DNA of 64,000 nucleotides from Ciceribacter sichuanensis (GTDB lineage Bacteria; Pseudomonadota; Alphaproteobacteria; Rhizobiales; Rhizobiaceae): the NCBI RefSeq assembly GCF_024055605.1, contig NZ_JAMXLX010000010.1, forward strand, positions 105,974 to 169,973, given 5' to 3'. Below the pieces are notes generated by a model. It searched no databases, had not been told where the DNA came from, and saw nothing but the letters and a program-made list of their open reading frames with translations. A program made the translations under genes and the position numbers. Positions 42,904-51,516 of this stretch are shown here, piece by piece (positions within the stretch are counted from its first letter, which is position 1; each line of letters opens with the position of its first letter).

Positions 42904-43797
42904 TCAGAGCGTTTCTTCTTCATGCATCTCCCGAATGAGGTCTTTGATCAACTCGATATAAGGTGAACTGTCGCCAACCCGGTGGTTGAGGATAACCGGG
43001 GATGTCGCATCCTCTCCCTCCAGAAGCCGGTAGTGAACATCCGAGCGCATCTGGCGAGCCGAGGCGGGGATGATGCATATGCCGGTCTCCGCCGCGACCA
43101 GCCCGAGAGCTGTCTGGATTTCCCGCACCTCCTGAACCCCGGTCGGACGGACGTCATGGCCATGCAGCAGGCCGAGGACATGATCGGCATAGCTTGGCCG
43201 CGGCTCCTTCGGGTAGACGATGACCCTTTGTCCGGCCAGTCCGGAGACGGGCAGGGGAGCGTCCGATTCGGCAAGTATGGAGTTTCTGGGTGTGGCCACG
43301 ACCAGACGCTCCTCGCGCAGAACGATGCCTGTGACGCTCGGGTCGCTGTGCCGCAATCGCCCAAAGCCGATATCTATGCGTCCTTCCTTCAAGGCGGGGA
43401 TCTGTTGAATCGAGACCAGCTCCAATAGCTGGATATCCAGTTCCGGCGCGCGCTGGCGCAGTTTGCGGACGAGTGAAGGCAGCCCGCCGTAAAGCGTCGA
43501 GGCGACGAAACCGATCGATAACACGCTGTTCTGGTTCAGCCCGACGCGGCGCGTCGCATCGCGCATCTGCTCCACCCGGCCGAGCACTTGTAACGCCTGT
43601 TCATAAAGCAGGCGTCCGGCGTCGGTCAGTTTCACTGGCCGGCTCTTGCGGATGATGAGAGGCACGCCCAGTTCCTCCTCGAGCAACTGGATTTGCCGGC
43701 TGAGTGGCGGTTGGGCGATATTCAATATTTGCGCTGCCCGGGTGAAATTTCGTTCGCGCGCCACGGCCACGAAATAGCGAAGCTGCCGAAGATCCAT
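42904..43797 (-). CDS. catR: LysR-type regulator of catechol genes
   Basis: A 297-residue LTTR of the CatR/BenM/CbnR branch. The HTH reads MDLRQLRYFVAVARERNFTRAAQILNIAQPPLSRQI, and RKSRPVKLTDAG closes the DNA-binding part. The ATG at 43797 is preferred to an upstream in-frame ATG at 43914, since family proteins begin with MDLRQLRYF. It is divergent from catBCA. CatR proteins activate cat genes with cis,cis-muconate as inducer; that role is inferred from position and family. Confidence 0.9.
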   Translation of the reverse strand: MDLRQLRYFVAVARERNFTRAAQILNIAQPPLSRQIQLLEEELGVPLIIRKSRPVKLTDAGRLLYEQALQVLGRVEQMRDATRRVGLNQNSVLSIGFVASTLYGGLPSLVRKLRQRAPELDIQLLELVSIQQIPALKEGRIDIGFGRLRHSDPSVTGIVLREERLVVATPRNSILAESDAPLPVSGLAGQRVIVYPKEPRPSYADHVLGLLHGHDVRPTGVQEVREIQTALGLVAAETGICIIPASARQMRSDVHYRLLEGEDATSPVILNHRVGDSSPYIELIKDLIREMHEEETL

Positions 43798-43808
43798 CCG
43801 GTTCCCTC

Positions 43809-43825
43809 TATCCTGCAGACGGATA
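43809..43825. promoter_or_regulatory. Candidate LysR (CatR) binding site
   Basis: TATCC-N7-GGATA, an inverted repeat with the arm and spacer size of known BenM/CatR sites. It lies 12 bp before the catR start and 95 bp before catB, in the divergent promoter region. Confidence 0.55.
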
Positions 43826-43919
43826 ATTCCATCGTTCAGAATATGTTGCGGTGCGAAAGCGCTATATTTTCGCTGATTATTTTCGACACTATATCCAAAA
43901 GGTATGATTTCCAACGCAA

Positions 43920-45143
43920 ATGATGTTGGACGCCAAATTGCCCTTGTCGCAAGTTACGGCCATGAACAGGACCTTTGCACCACTTGCGCCGACCGCGACC
44001 GTCGTTCCCGTTATCGAGCGGATCGAGACCGTGCTGGTCGATCTGCCGACCATCCGCCCGCACAAGCTTTCCGTGGCCACGATGAACGGGCAGACGTTGA
44101 TGCTGGTGAAGGTCCATTGCAGCGATGGCGTCACCGGTATCGGCGAAGGCACGACGATTGGTGGCCTCGCTTACGGCGGCGAAAGCCCGGAAAGCATGAA
44201 GCTGGCCATCGACACCTATTTCACACCGGTGATGATTGGGCAGAGCGCAACCCGCATACAGGCGATGATGGCGCGCATCGGCAAGATGGTGAAGGAGAAC
44301 CGCTTCTCCAAGAGCGCCATTGAGACAGCACTTCTCGACGCCCATGGCAAGCGTCTCGGTCTGCCGGTCAGCGAACTCCTGGGGGGGCGTCGTCGCGATC
44401 GCCTGCCGGTCGCCTGGACACTTGCCTCCGGCGATACCGCCAAGGATATCGCCGAGGCCGAAAAGATGCTCGACCTGCGCCGGCATCGCATCTTCAAGCT
44501 GAAGATCGGTGCGAAGGATATCAGGGAAGATATCGCCCATGTTGCCGCGATCAAGCAGGCGTTGGGTGAGCGCGGCGCGGTCCGTGTCGACGTCAACATG
44601 GCCTGGAGCGAGACAGAGGCTGCCTGGGGCATGGCGGCGCTCGCTGATGCGGGGTGCGAACTGGTGGAACAGCCCGTCGCCTCGACGTCGGCGCTCGCAC
44701 GCCTGATGCGCCGTTTCCCGATTGCGCTCATGGCCGATGAATCGCTGACCGGGCCGGAATCCGCCTTCGAGATCGCGAAGAACAGCGGTGCGGATGTCTT
44801 CGCCGTCAAGATCGAGCAGTCCGGTGGTCTCTACAATGCGCAGCGGGTCGCCGCGATCGGCGATGCGGCCGGGATCGACCTTTATGGTGGAACGATGTTG
44901 GAGGGCGCGGTCGGGACGATTGCTTCGGCGCATGTCTTTTCGACGTTCGCCAATCTGAAATGGGGCACGGAGCTGTTCGGGCCGTTGCTCCTGACCGAAG
45001 AGATCCTGCGTGAACCTCTCGATTACAGCGATTTCGAGCTGACCATTCCGGACGGACCGGGTCTCGGGATCGAGCTGGACGAGGACCGTGTCTCGTTTTT
45101 CGCCCGCAACGGGCTGCGCAAGACCATTAATATCGCCGAGTGA
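43920..45143 (+). CDS. catB: Muconate cycloisomerase
   Basis: A 407-residue enolase-superfamily enzyme that converts cis,cis-muconate to muconolactone. Catalytic lysines K193 and K195 (FKLKIG), metal ligands D224, E250 and D273, and K297 (FAVKIEQSGG) are all present. The start may be 43920 or the ATG at 43962; no strong ribosome site separates them, and family proteins of about 370-395 residues favour the later one. First gene of catBCA. Confidence 0.93.
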   Translation: MMLDAKLPLSQVTAMNRTFAPLAPTATVVPVIERIETVLVDLPTIRPHKLSVATMNGQTLMLVKVHCSDGVTGIGEGTTIGGLAYGGESPESMKLAIDTYFTPVMIGQSATRIQAMMARIGKMVKENRFSKSAIETALLDAHGKRLGLPVSELLGGRRRDRLPVAWTLASGDTAKDIAEAEKMLDLRRHRIFKLKIGAKDIREDIAHVAAIKQALGERGAVRVDVNMAWSETEAAWGMAALADAGCELVEQPVASTSALARLMRRFPIALMADESLTGPESAFEIAKNSGADVFAVKIEQSGGLYNAQRVAAIGDAAGIDLYGGTMLEGAVGTIASAHVFSTFANLKWGTELFGPLLLTEEILREPLDYSDFELTIPDGPGLGIELDEDRVSFFARNGLRKTINIAE

Positions 45144-45154
45144 GGATCTAGACC

Positions 45155-45445
45155 ATGCTTTTCCACGTACGGATGGATGTGAACATTCCCTACGATCTGC
45201 CCCCTGCAGAAGCGACCGAGATCCTTGCCCGGGAAAAGGCCTATTCGCAGGAACTCCAGCGTAGCGGCAAGTGGCGACACATCTGGCGCATCGCAGGTGA
45301 ATACGCGAACTACAGCGTGTTTGACGTGAAGGACAATGCGGAACTGCATGAGATCCTGTCCGGCCTGCCGCTGTTCAAGTTCATGCACATCGAGGTTTCA
45401 CCGCTGTTGCGGCATCCGTCCTCGATCCGCGACGCCGACACGTGA
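45155..45445 (+). CDS. catC: Muconolactone delta-isomerase
   Basis: A 96-residue enzyme, the usual family length. It begins MLFHVRMDVNIPYDLP and contains SGKWRHIWRIAGEYANYSVFDV, the family core. It isomerises muconolactone to beta-ketoadipate enol-lactone. It starts 11 bp after catB in one operon. Confidence 0.95.
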   Translation: MLFHVRMDVNIPYDLPPAEATEILAREKAYSQELQRSGKWRHIWRIAGEYANYSVFDVKDNAELHEILSGLPLFKFMHIEVSPLLRHPSSIRDADT

Positions 45446-45520
45446 CGTCATCGCCGGCAATGACCCCGAGAGGACGGGACCTGCATCTTTTTCCAAGGTA
45501 ATCCAAGAGGAGGAGTTAAC

Positions 45521-46459
45521 ATGAGCGTTACGATTTTCGACAGGCCGGACATCCAGGCATTTCTGAAGGTCCTGAGCGGTCTCGACAATGACGGCGGCAA
45601 TCCGCGCATGAAAGAGATCATCCACCGGATCATGTCGGACCTGTTCAAGGCCATCGACGACCTGAATATTACGCCCGATGAATACTGGACCGGCATTGCC
45701 TGGCTCAACGAACTGGGTGCAGCCGGACAGGCCGGCCTGATTTCGCCGGGTCTCGGTCTTGACCACTTCCTTGATGAACGTCTCGATGCAATCGACGCAT
45801 CGCTCGGCATCGACAATCCGACCCCGCGTACCATCGAAGGCCCGCTCTACGTGGCTGGTGCCCCGGTTTCTCAAGGGTTTGCCCGTCTCGATGATGGCTC
45901 GGACGAAGACGGCCATACGCTGATCATGCATGGCACGGTTTATGGCTCTGACGGCAACCCGTTGCCGGGGGCACAGGTCGAGGTCTGGCACTGCGACACG
46001 CGCGGTTTCTATTCCCACTTCGATCCGACCGGCAAGCAGGCCCCATTCAACATGCGCCGCACGATCATTGCGGACGACAAGGGCTGTTACAAGTTCCGGA
46101 GCATTCTGCCGAGCGGTTACGGTGTGCCGCCGGGAAGCCCGACCGAAAAGCTGCTTTCGGCCCTTGGTCGCCATGGCCAGCGTCCCGCGCATATCCACTT
46201 CTTCATCAGCGCCGATGGTCACCGCAAGCTGACGACCCAGATCAACATCGAAGGCGATCCGCTGATCAACGACGACTTCGCCTATGCAACCCGTGACGGT
46301 CTGGTTCCCTCGGTCATCGAGCGGACCGATGAGACGAGCATCCACGCCAATGGCCTGAATGGTCCATTCGCCGAAATCGTGTTCAACGTCCACCTCACCG
46401 CTCTGATCGATGGCGTGGACAACCAGGTCAACGAACAGCGCAAGCGCGCTGCGGCATAA
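45521..46459 (+). CDS. catA: Catechol 1,2-dioxygenase
   Basis: A 312-residue intradiol dioxygenase that opens catechol to cis,cis-muconate. The non-heme Fe(III) ligands Y164, Y200, H224 and H226 are present at exactly the positions numbered in the Acinetobacter enzyme. The N-terminal helical dimer domain covers about 1-105. A strong GAGGAGG ribosome site precedes the ATG. It is the third gene of catBCA. No ring-hydroxylating dioxygenase that would form catechol is in the window, so the source of catechol lies elsewhere or in one of the linked monooxygenase systems. Confidence 0.96.
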   Translation: MSVTIFDRPDIQAFLKVLSGLDNDGGNPRMKEIIHRIMSDLFKAIDDLNITPDEYWTGIAWLNELGAAGQAGLISPGLGLDHFLDERLDAIDASLGIDNPTPRTIEGPLYVAGAPVSQGFARLDDGSDEDGHTLIMHGTVYGSDGNPLPGAQVEVWHCDTRGFYSHFDPTGKQAPFNMRRTIIADDKGCYKFRSILPSGYGVPPGSPTEKLLSALGRHGQRPAHIHFFISADGHRKLTTQINIEGDPLINDDFAYATRDGLVPSVIERTDETSIHANGLNGPFAEIVFNVHLTALIDGVDNQVNEQRKRAAA

Positions 46460-46589
46460 CTGATCACTGCGCGGTGGCCTCGATTGGGGTCGCCGCCGCC
46501 TCTATGTTTAATACACTTGTCATGACCGTTGCTGGAGTCTTCCGACCTAGGTTGAAACGATGGCGGGCATATTCCGTTGAAAGACTTTT

Positions 46590-46655
46590 TCGTCCCGATC
46601 GGTTCGATTTTTGTAACGCGAAAGCTTTAAATGAGAAAATCGTCCCGATCGGTTC
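46590..46655. repeat. Direct repeats upstream of hipBA, probable HipB operators
   Basis: The 16-mer TCGTCCCGATCGGTTC occurs at 46590-46605 and 46640-46655, exactly 50 bp apart, each with a palindromic core CCGATCGG. A related quasi-palindrome, ATCATCCCGATAGGGGTGAT, overlaps the hipB start region at 46687-46706. Three spaced sites before a HipB-type gene fit antitoxin autoregulation. Confidence 0.6.
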
Positions 46656-46709
46656 TTTTGTTTCCTTTCTAAAGGATATGCAGGTATGATCATCCCGATA
46701 GGGGTGATT

Positions 46710-46937
46710 ATGCATATGATTACAGATACCAAGAGCCTCGGCCTGCTGATCCGCCGGGAACGCAAACAACAGGGATTGACGCAGGAACAACTCGCGGGCC
46801 TGACGGGCGTCGGCGTTCGCTTCCTGCGTGAGCTGGAAGCTGGCAAGGAAAGCTGTCAGATCGGACGCGCGCTTCAGGTCACCGCCGGCCTTGGCCTTTT
46901 CCTTTCGGTTGGCAGTCGCCGGAACTTGGCGTCGTGA
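46710..46937 (+). CDS. hipB: HipB-like XRE antitoxin
   Basis: A 75-residue helix-turn-helix protein. The HTH covers about residues 8-62 (SLGLLIRRERKQQGLTQEQLAGLTGVGVRFLRELEAGK). AGGGG lies just before the ATG at 46710; other in-frame ATGs at 46686 and 46716 are possible. The gene overlaps hipA by 4 bp. HipB proteins bind the hipBA promoter and neutralise HipA. Confidence 0.88.
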   Translation: MHMITDTKSLGLLIRRERKQQGLTQEQLAGLTGVGVRFLRELEAGKESCQIGRALQVTAGLGLFLSVGSRRNLAS

Positions 46938-48199
46938 CGCGCCTTCTCGATGTATATTTTCGGGAAACCAAGGCGGGCGTGCTTAGCCAGCTTGAAGACG
47001 GCGTGCTGACCTTTGCCTATGACGGCGCTTATCTCGGACAAGCGCAATCCCGTGCGATTTCCTTTTCGATGCCGTTGCGGGAGGAGCCGTTCGGAGACCA
47101 GCTGGTGCGTCCATTCTTCTCCGGACTTCTGCCGGACGAAGGCGCTCGGCAACGTCTGGCCGGGGCGCTTGGCCTTTCGACGGGCAACGCCTTTGGCCTG
47201 CTGGAAGTGATTGGTGGGGAATGCGCCGGAGCCTTGTCCCTCTATCCGGCGGGCAGGGCTCCCGAGCCCGCCGAGGATTCCGAAAGCGAAGTTCTCAGCC
47301 CGGAACGATTGGACGAAATCCTCGGCAAGCTGCGCTCTCGTCCATTGCTTGGCGGAGAGGAGGGCATTCGCCTGTCGCTCGCCGGTGCTCAGGACAAGCT
47401 GGCTGTTATCGTCGATGGTCCCTTCATCGCCCTGGCGAAAGGTGGTCGACCAACCACGCATATCCTGAAGCCCGTCATCCCGGCGCTGGAAGGCACGGTC
47501 GAGAATGAGCTCTTCTGCATGCGGCTTGCAGCCCGTCTCGGACTGCCGGTACCCCATGTGGAGATGCGCCGAAGCGGCGCGCTGGCCTTTCTTCTGGTGG
47601 AACGTTACGACCGGAAGAGGAGCGCCAATGGTGCGATAGAACGCCTGCATCAGGAGGATTTCTGCCAGGCGCTCAGCGTGCCTCCGGAGCTGAAATATGA
47701 ATCCGAAGGCGGGCCGGGCACGGAGAGATCCCTTCACCTCCTGGATCGGGCCTGCGCAAGACCCGTAGTTGATCGGCTGCGGTTCATTCGGATGCTGATT
47801 TTCCACTACCTTGTGGGAAATGCCGATGCTCACGGAAAGAACTATGCGCTGCTCTACGGCTCCGAGACGCCGGATCTCGCTCCGCTTTACGATGTGCTCT
47901 GCACCGCTGTGTATCCACGCCTGTCGAAGAAACTCGCAATGGCTATTGGTGGGCGCAACGTACCCGATACGATCCAGCTGACGCACTGGATGACCCTGGT
48001 CCCGGAAACAAGGGCGGCGCAGCGTTTCCTTATCCGCGACATAGCCGATATGGCCGAGACGATCGAGAAGCAAGCGGATGCCCTTATCACCGACTTGGCG
48101 CACGAGGGGACCGAACATGCGGTGCTGGGCGCGGTCTCCAAGGTTATCGCAAGCCGCGCCACGCTGTTGAAGCGGCTCACCGAGCAGGTCTCCGGCTAA
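46934..48199 (+). CDS. hipA: HipA-like serine/threonine kinase toxin
   Basis: A 421-residue HipA kinase. Key features: GLLPDE (about 64-69), SLAGAQDK with the autophosphorylated Ser near 148, ATP-binding K179 in HILKP, and the catalytic loop GNADAHGKN with D298. All look intact, so the toxin is probably active. HipA phosphorylates glutamyl-tRNA synthetase or related targets and slows growth. It is coupled to hipB by a GTGA overlap. The pair lies between catA and an unrelated operon, as expected for a mobile toxin-antitoxin module. Confidence 0.93.
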   Translation: MTRLLDVYFRETKAGVLSQLEDGVLTFAYDGAYLGQAQSRAISFSMPLREEPFGDQLVRPFFSGLLPDEGARQRLAGALGLSTGNAFGLLEVIGGECAGALSLYPAGRAPEPAEDSESEVLSPERLDEILGKLRSRPLLGGEEGIRLSLAGAQDKLAVIVDGPFIALAKGGRPTTHILKPVIPALEGTVENELFCMRLAARLGLPVPHVEMRRSGALAFLLVERYDRKRSANGAIERLHQEDFCQALSVPPELKYESEGGPGTERSLHLLDRACARPVVDRLRFIRMLIFHYLVGNADAHGKNYALLYGSETPDLAPLYDVLCTAVYPRLSKKLAMAIGGRNVPDTIQLTHWMTLVPETRAAQRFLIRDIADMAETIEKQADALITDLAHEGTEHAVLGAVSKVIASRATLLKRLTEQVSG

Positions 48200-48266
48200 C
48201 CTTTCCGCGATCCACGCGCCGGCAGGAGTGGATCAAGACAAGACTAAATCACTGACAACAAGGACT

Positions 48267-48302
48267 GCCGTGGCACCAAAGCCATTGCTTCGGTGCCACG
48301 GC
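48267..48302. terminator. Shared stem-loop between convergent hipA and aldehyde dehydrogenase genes
   Basis: A perfect 11-bp stem GCCGTGGCACC / GGTGCCACGGC with a 14-nt loop in the gap between two convergent genes. There is no clear T-run on either strand. Confidence 0.55.
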
Positions 48303-48319
48303 GAACGAGCTTGGGGCGT

Positions 48320-49825
48320 TCAGCCGAGATTGACCCACACCGACTTCGTCTGGGTATATTGGGTCAGGGCTTCCAGGCATTTGTCACGTCCGTTGCCGGT
48401 CTGCTTGTAGCCGCCCCAGATCGAGGTCATGTCGCCATGGTCGAAGCAATTGACCCAGACGACGCCGGCTTCGATATCGCGCGCGAAGATGTGCGCCTTG
48501 GAGATGTCACGTGTCCAGATCGAGGCAGCGAGGCCATAGATCGAGTCATTGGCGATCTCGATTGCATCCTCGACGCCATCGACGGGGATAACGGCTGCCA
48601 CGGGGCCGAAGATCTCTTCCCGGGCGATCTGCATCGTGTTGTTGACGCCGGTGAACAGGGTGGGCTCGACATAGGCGCCGGCAGGGGCTGATGTTAAGGT
48701 GCCGCCGCCGAACCTGAGCGAGGCGCCTTCCTTGCGGCCGATGTCGATATAGTTCAGCACACGCTTCTGATGTGATGAGGTAACGAGCGGGCCGATCGTC
48801 GTCGACGGATCGAGCGGATCGCCGAGCACGAAGTTTTCCTTCGTCCGGGAGGCAAAGCGCTCGACGAAATCATCATGAATGCGCTTGTCGACCAGGATGC
48901 GGGAGCCGGCGTTGCAGACCTCACCCTGGTTGCCGTAGATGCCGTTGACAGCATAGGTGACGGCAGTATCGAGGTCGTCGTAGTCGCCGAGAATGATCTG
49001 CGGGGTCTTGCCGCCGCATTCGGTCGTCACACGCTTCATGTTGGACTGGCCGGCATAGATCATCAGCAGTTTGCCGACTTCGGTCGAGCCGGTGAAGCCG
49101 ATCTTGTCGACGTCGTTGTGCAGCGCCAGCGCCTTGCCCACCTCTTCGCCGAGGCCATGGACGACATTGAGGACACCCGCGGGGCCGCCCGCTTCTATGA
49201 AAAGCTCGGCGAGAAGATTGGCCGAAAGCGGCGATTGCTCGGCCGGCTTCAGCACCACGGAATTGCCGGTCGCAAGCGCTGGGCCGAGCTTCCAGGCGGC
49301 CATCATCAGCGGATAGTTCCACGGTACGATGATGCCGACGACGCCGAGCGGCTGACGCAGAATATAGTGCAGGGCATTGGCGGCGGTGCTGGTGACGGCG
49401 CCTTCGATCTTGTCGATGGTTTCCGCGAAGAATTTCAGGCTGGTGACAGAGCCGGGAATGTCGATGTTCATCATGTCCATCACCGGCTTGCCCATATCGA
49501 GGCTATCCAGCACGGCGAATTCCTCGGCATTGGCTTCGATGAGAGCCGAGAACTTCTCAAGCACCGCCATGCGCGCGCGCGGATCCATGCGCGACCACGA
49601 GCCCGACTTGAACGCCTTGCGGGCGACCGCAACCGCACGGTTGACCTCCGTTTCGCCACCGCGGGCAACCTCGATGATGGTTTCGCCGGTCGCCGGATTT
49701 ATGCTCGGGAAGGTGCGTCCGTCGGCAGACGGTACGTAGGTTCCGTCGATGAAATGCTGCGTGCGGAACTTCAGCGCAGAGGCTTTGCCCCGCCAGAAGT
49801 CGTGGGTGTAGGTCGATGCATCCAT
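48320..49825 (-). CDS. Aldehyde dehydrogenase, PuuC/BetB-like
   Basis: A 501-residue NAD(P)-dependent ALDH. FTGSTEVGK (coenzyme), the general-base Glu in TECGGKTP and the nucleophilic Cys in NQGEVCNAGSRILV are present. The length and the PSADGRTFPSINPATGE opening fit the gamma-glutamyl-gamma-aminobutyraldehyde/betaine aldehyde group. It is the last gene of transporter C's operon, so an aldehyde derived from the imported amine is the likely substrate. AGGGAGAAAC precedes the ATG. Confidence 0.92.
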   Translation of the reverse strand: MDASTYTHDFWRGKASALKFRTQHFIDGTYVPSADGRTFPSINPATGETIIEVARGGETEVNRAVAVARKAFKSGSWSRMDPRARMAVLEKFSALIEANAEEFAVLDSLDMGKPVMDMMNIDIPGSVTSLKFFAETIDKIEGAVTSTAANALHYILRQPLGVVGIIVPWNYPLMMAAWKLGPALATGNSVVLKPAEQSPLSANLLAELFIEAGGPAGVLNVVHGLGEEVGKALALHNDVDKIGFTGSTEVGKLLMIYAGQSNMKRVTTECGGKTPQIILGDYDDLDTAVTYAVNGIYGNQGEVCNAGSRILVDKRIHDDFVERFASRTKENFVLGDPLDPSTTIGPLVTSSHQKRVLNYIDIGRKEGASLRFGGGTLTSAPAGAYVEPTLFTGVNNTMQIAREEIFGPVAAVIPVDGVEDAIEIANDSIYGLAASIWTRDISKAHIFARDIEAGVVWVNCFDHGDMTSIWGGYKQTGNGRDKCLEALTQYTQTKSVWVNLG

Positions 49826-49847
49826 GCTGTTTCTCCCTTTGGATGGA

Positions 49848-50636
49848 CTATGATTGATCGCGTTCGCGCAGCAGCGTGACCGAGAGGATGATGAGGATGA
49901 AGGACGCGGCGACGATGACCGTGCCGATTGCGTTGATCTCCGGCGTGATGCCGCGCCGGAGCGTGGAATAGATGTAGATCGGCAGGGTCACTTCACGGCC
50001 CGTCAGGAAGTAGGTGACGGGAATTTCGTCGAAGGACAGCGTGAAGCAGAGGAGGGCCGAACCCATGATAGCGCTGCGGATCGCCGGCAGCGTCACCCGG
50101 CGGAAGGTTTCGACCGGGGTTGCACCGAGGTCGGCTGATGCCTCGAGCTGGCGGCGATTGATCTTGGCAAGCCGCGCCATCACCTGTGAAACGACGACGC
50201 CGAGGAGTGCCGTGGCATGACCGATGACCACGGCCGTCAGGCTCTGCGGAATGCCGATCTGCTTGTAGAAGTTGAGCATCGCGATGCCGGTAACGATGCC
50301 CGGCAGGCTGAGCGGTAACAGGATGGCATTCTGGAACAGGCGTTTTCCGGGAAACTCATACCGGTCGAGCGCTAGCGCTGCCGTCACGCCGATGGCGACG
50401 CTAAGCGCGGTTGCGAAAAGCGCGACGACAAGGCTGTTCCACAACGCTCGCAGTATCTGGGCGTTTGCCAGAAACGCCTCGTACCAGTGCAGTGTGAAGC
50501 CCGCGAGGGGGAAGGACGTCACCTTGCTGTCGTTGAAGGAGAAAATCACCAGTATGACGATCGGCAGGTAGAGAAAGGCGAGCACGCCGAGGCTGACGCC
50601 GACCATGCCCTTTTGCCACCATCTCAGAGAATGCAT
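49848..50636 (-). CDS. ABC permease, PotC type, transporter C
   Basis: A 262-residue permease with six helices and the loop ASADLGATPVETFRRVTLPAIRS (about 165-187). It begins 10 bp after the paired permease and ends 22 bp before the aldehyde dehydrogenase. Confidence 0.92.
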   Translation of the reverse strand: MHSLRWWQKGMVGVSLGVLAFLYLPIVILVIFSFNDSKVTSFPLAGFTLHWYEAFLANAQILRALWNSLVVALFATALSVAIGVTAALALDRYEFPGKRLFQNAILLPLSLPGIVTGIAMLNFYKQIGIPQSLTAVVIGHATALLGVVVSQVMARLAKINRRQLEASADLGATPVETFRRVTLPAIRSAIMGSALLCFTLSFDEIPVTYFLTGREVTLPIYIYSTLRRGITPEINAIGTVIVAASFILIILSVTLLRERDQS

Positions 50637-50646
50637 GGTTTTCTCC

Positions 50647-51516
50647 TCACGTCAGGTCAATATGGCCGGCTCGGTCGAGCCGCGTCGAAATCTGCAGAAG
50701 CACGAGCACCAGGATCAGGACGAGCGTCGCGAGCGCGGAGCCAAGCGGCCAGTTGAGCGCCGCGCCGAACTGCGTCTGCAGGAGGTTGGCGACCATGGTG
50801 CCATCCGGTCCGCCGACGAGAACCGGGGCAACGAAATCACCGAACGAAAGGCAAAAGGTCATGGTCGAGCCGGCGATCACCCCACCCAGCGAGAGCGGGA
50901 AGATCACCTTCCAGAAAGTCATGAAGGGGCCGACGCCGAGATCTTCCGAGGCCTCGATCAACCGGTGTGGAATATTGTCCAGCACCGTGAAAAGCGGCAT
51001 CACCATGAACGGCACGAAGATGTAGACCAAGGTGATGACCATGGCGGTCTGGTTGTAAAGAAAGATATCGAGCGGGGCATCGACGATGCCGGTCGAAACC
51101 AGAAGCGAGTTGAGGGCGCCATCCGTGCCGAGAATGATCTTCCAGGTGTAGGCACGCAGCAGATAGGACACCCAGAGCGGCACGATCACCAGCATGTAGA
51201 GCGCATTGCGCAGGGTCGCCGAGCGGACGGTGAACACAAGGAAATAGGCAAGCGGATAACCGAGCAGCAGGGCGCAGACGGTAACGATCAGCGCGATTTT
51301 CAGCGTCCGCAGGATGACGGTCGTATACTGCGGATCGGAAAAGATCTGGGCGTAATTGCCAAACTGGAAGTCGGGATAGAAAAGCGGAAACTGGCGTGTC
51401 CAGAAGCTGACCGAGATCATGATGCCATAGGGCACGATCAGGAGCAGCAGGACCCAGGCCAGCGGCAGCGAGAAGAGAGCGGCGAAGCCCGGAAATGTCC
51501 GATGTGTGATCATCAT
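50647..51516 (-). CDS. ABC permease, PotB type, transporter C
   Basis: A 289-residue permease. The N-terminal helix is FAALFSLPLAWVLLLLIVPYG and the loop IEASEDLGVGPFMTFWKVIFPLS lies at about 185-207. The start shares a base with the ATPase stop (TGATG), so translation is coupled. A second in-frame Met follows directly. Confidence 0.92.
   Translation of the reverse strand: MMITHRTFPGFAALFSLPLAWVLLLLIVPYGIMISVSFWTRQFPLFYPDFQFGNYAQIFSDPQYTTVILRTLKIALIVTVCALLLGYPLAYFLVFTVRSATLRNALYMLVIVPLWVSYLLRAYTWKIILGTDGALNSLLVSTGIVDAPLDIFLYNQTAMVITLVYIFVPFMVMPLFTVLDNIPHRLIEASEDLGVGPFMTFWKVIFPLSLGGVIAGSTMTFCLSFGDFVAPVLVGGPDGTMVANLLQTQFGAALNWPLGSALATLVLILVLVLLQISTRLDRAGHIDLT

Noticed and set aside
46590..46655. 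CRISPR-like or mobile repeat reading of the 16-bp direct repeats
   Set aside because: Only two exact copies with a palindromic core directly upstream of hipB; operator sites explain them better.
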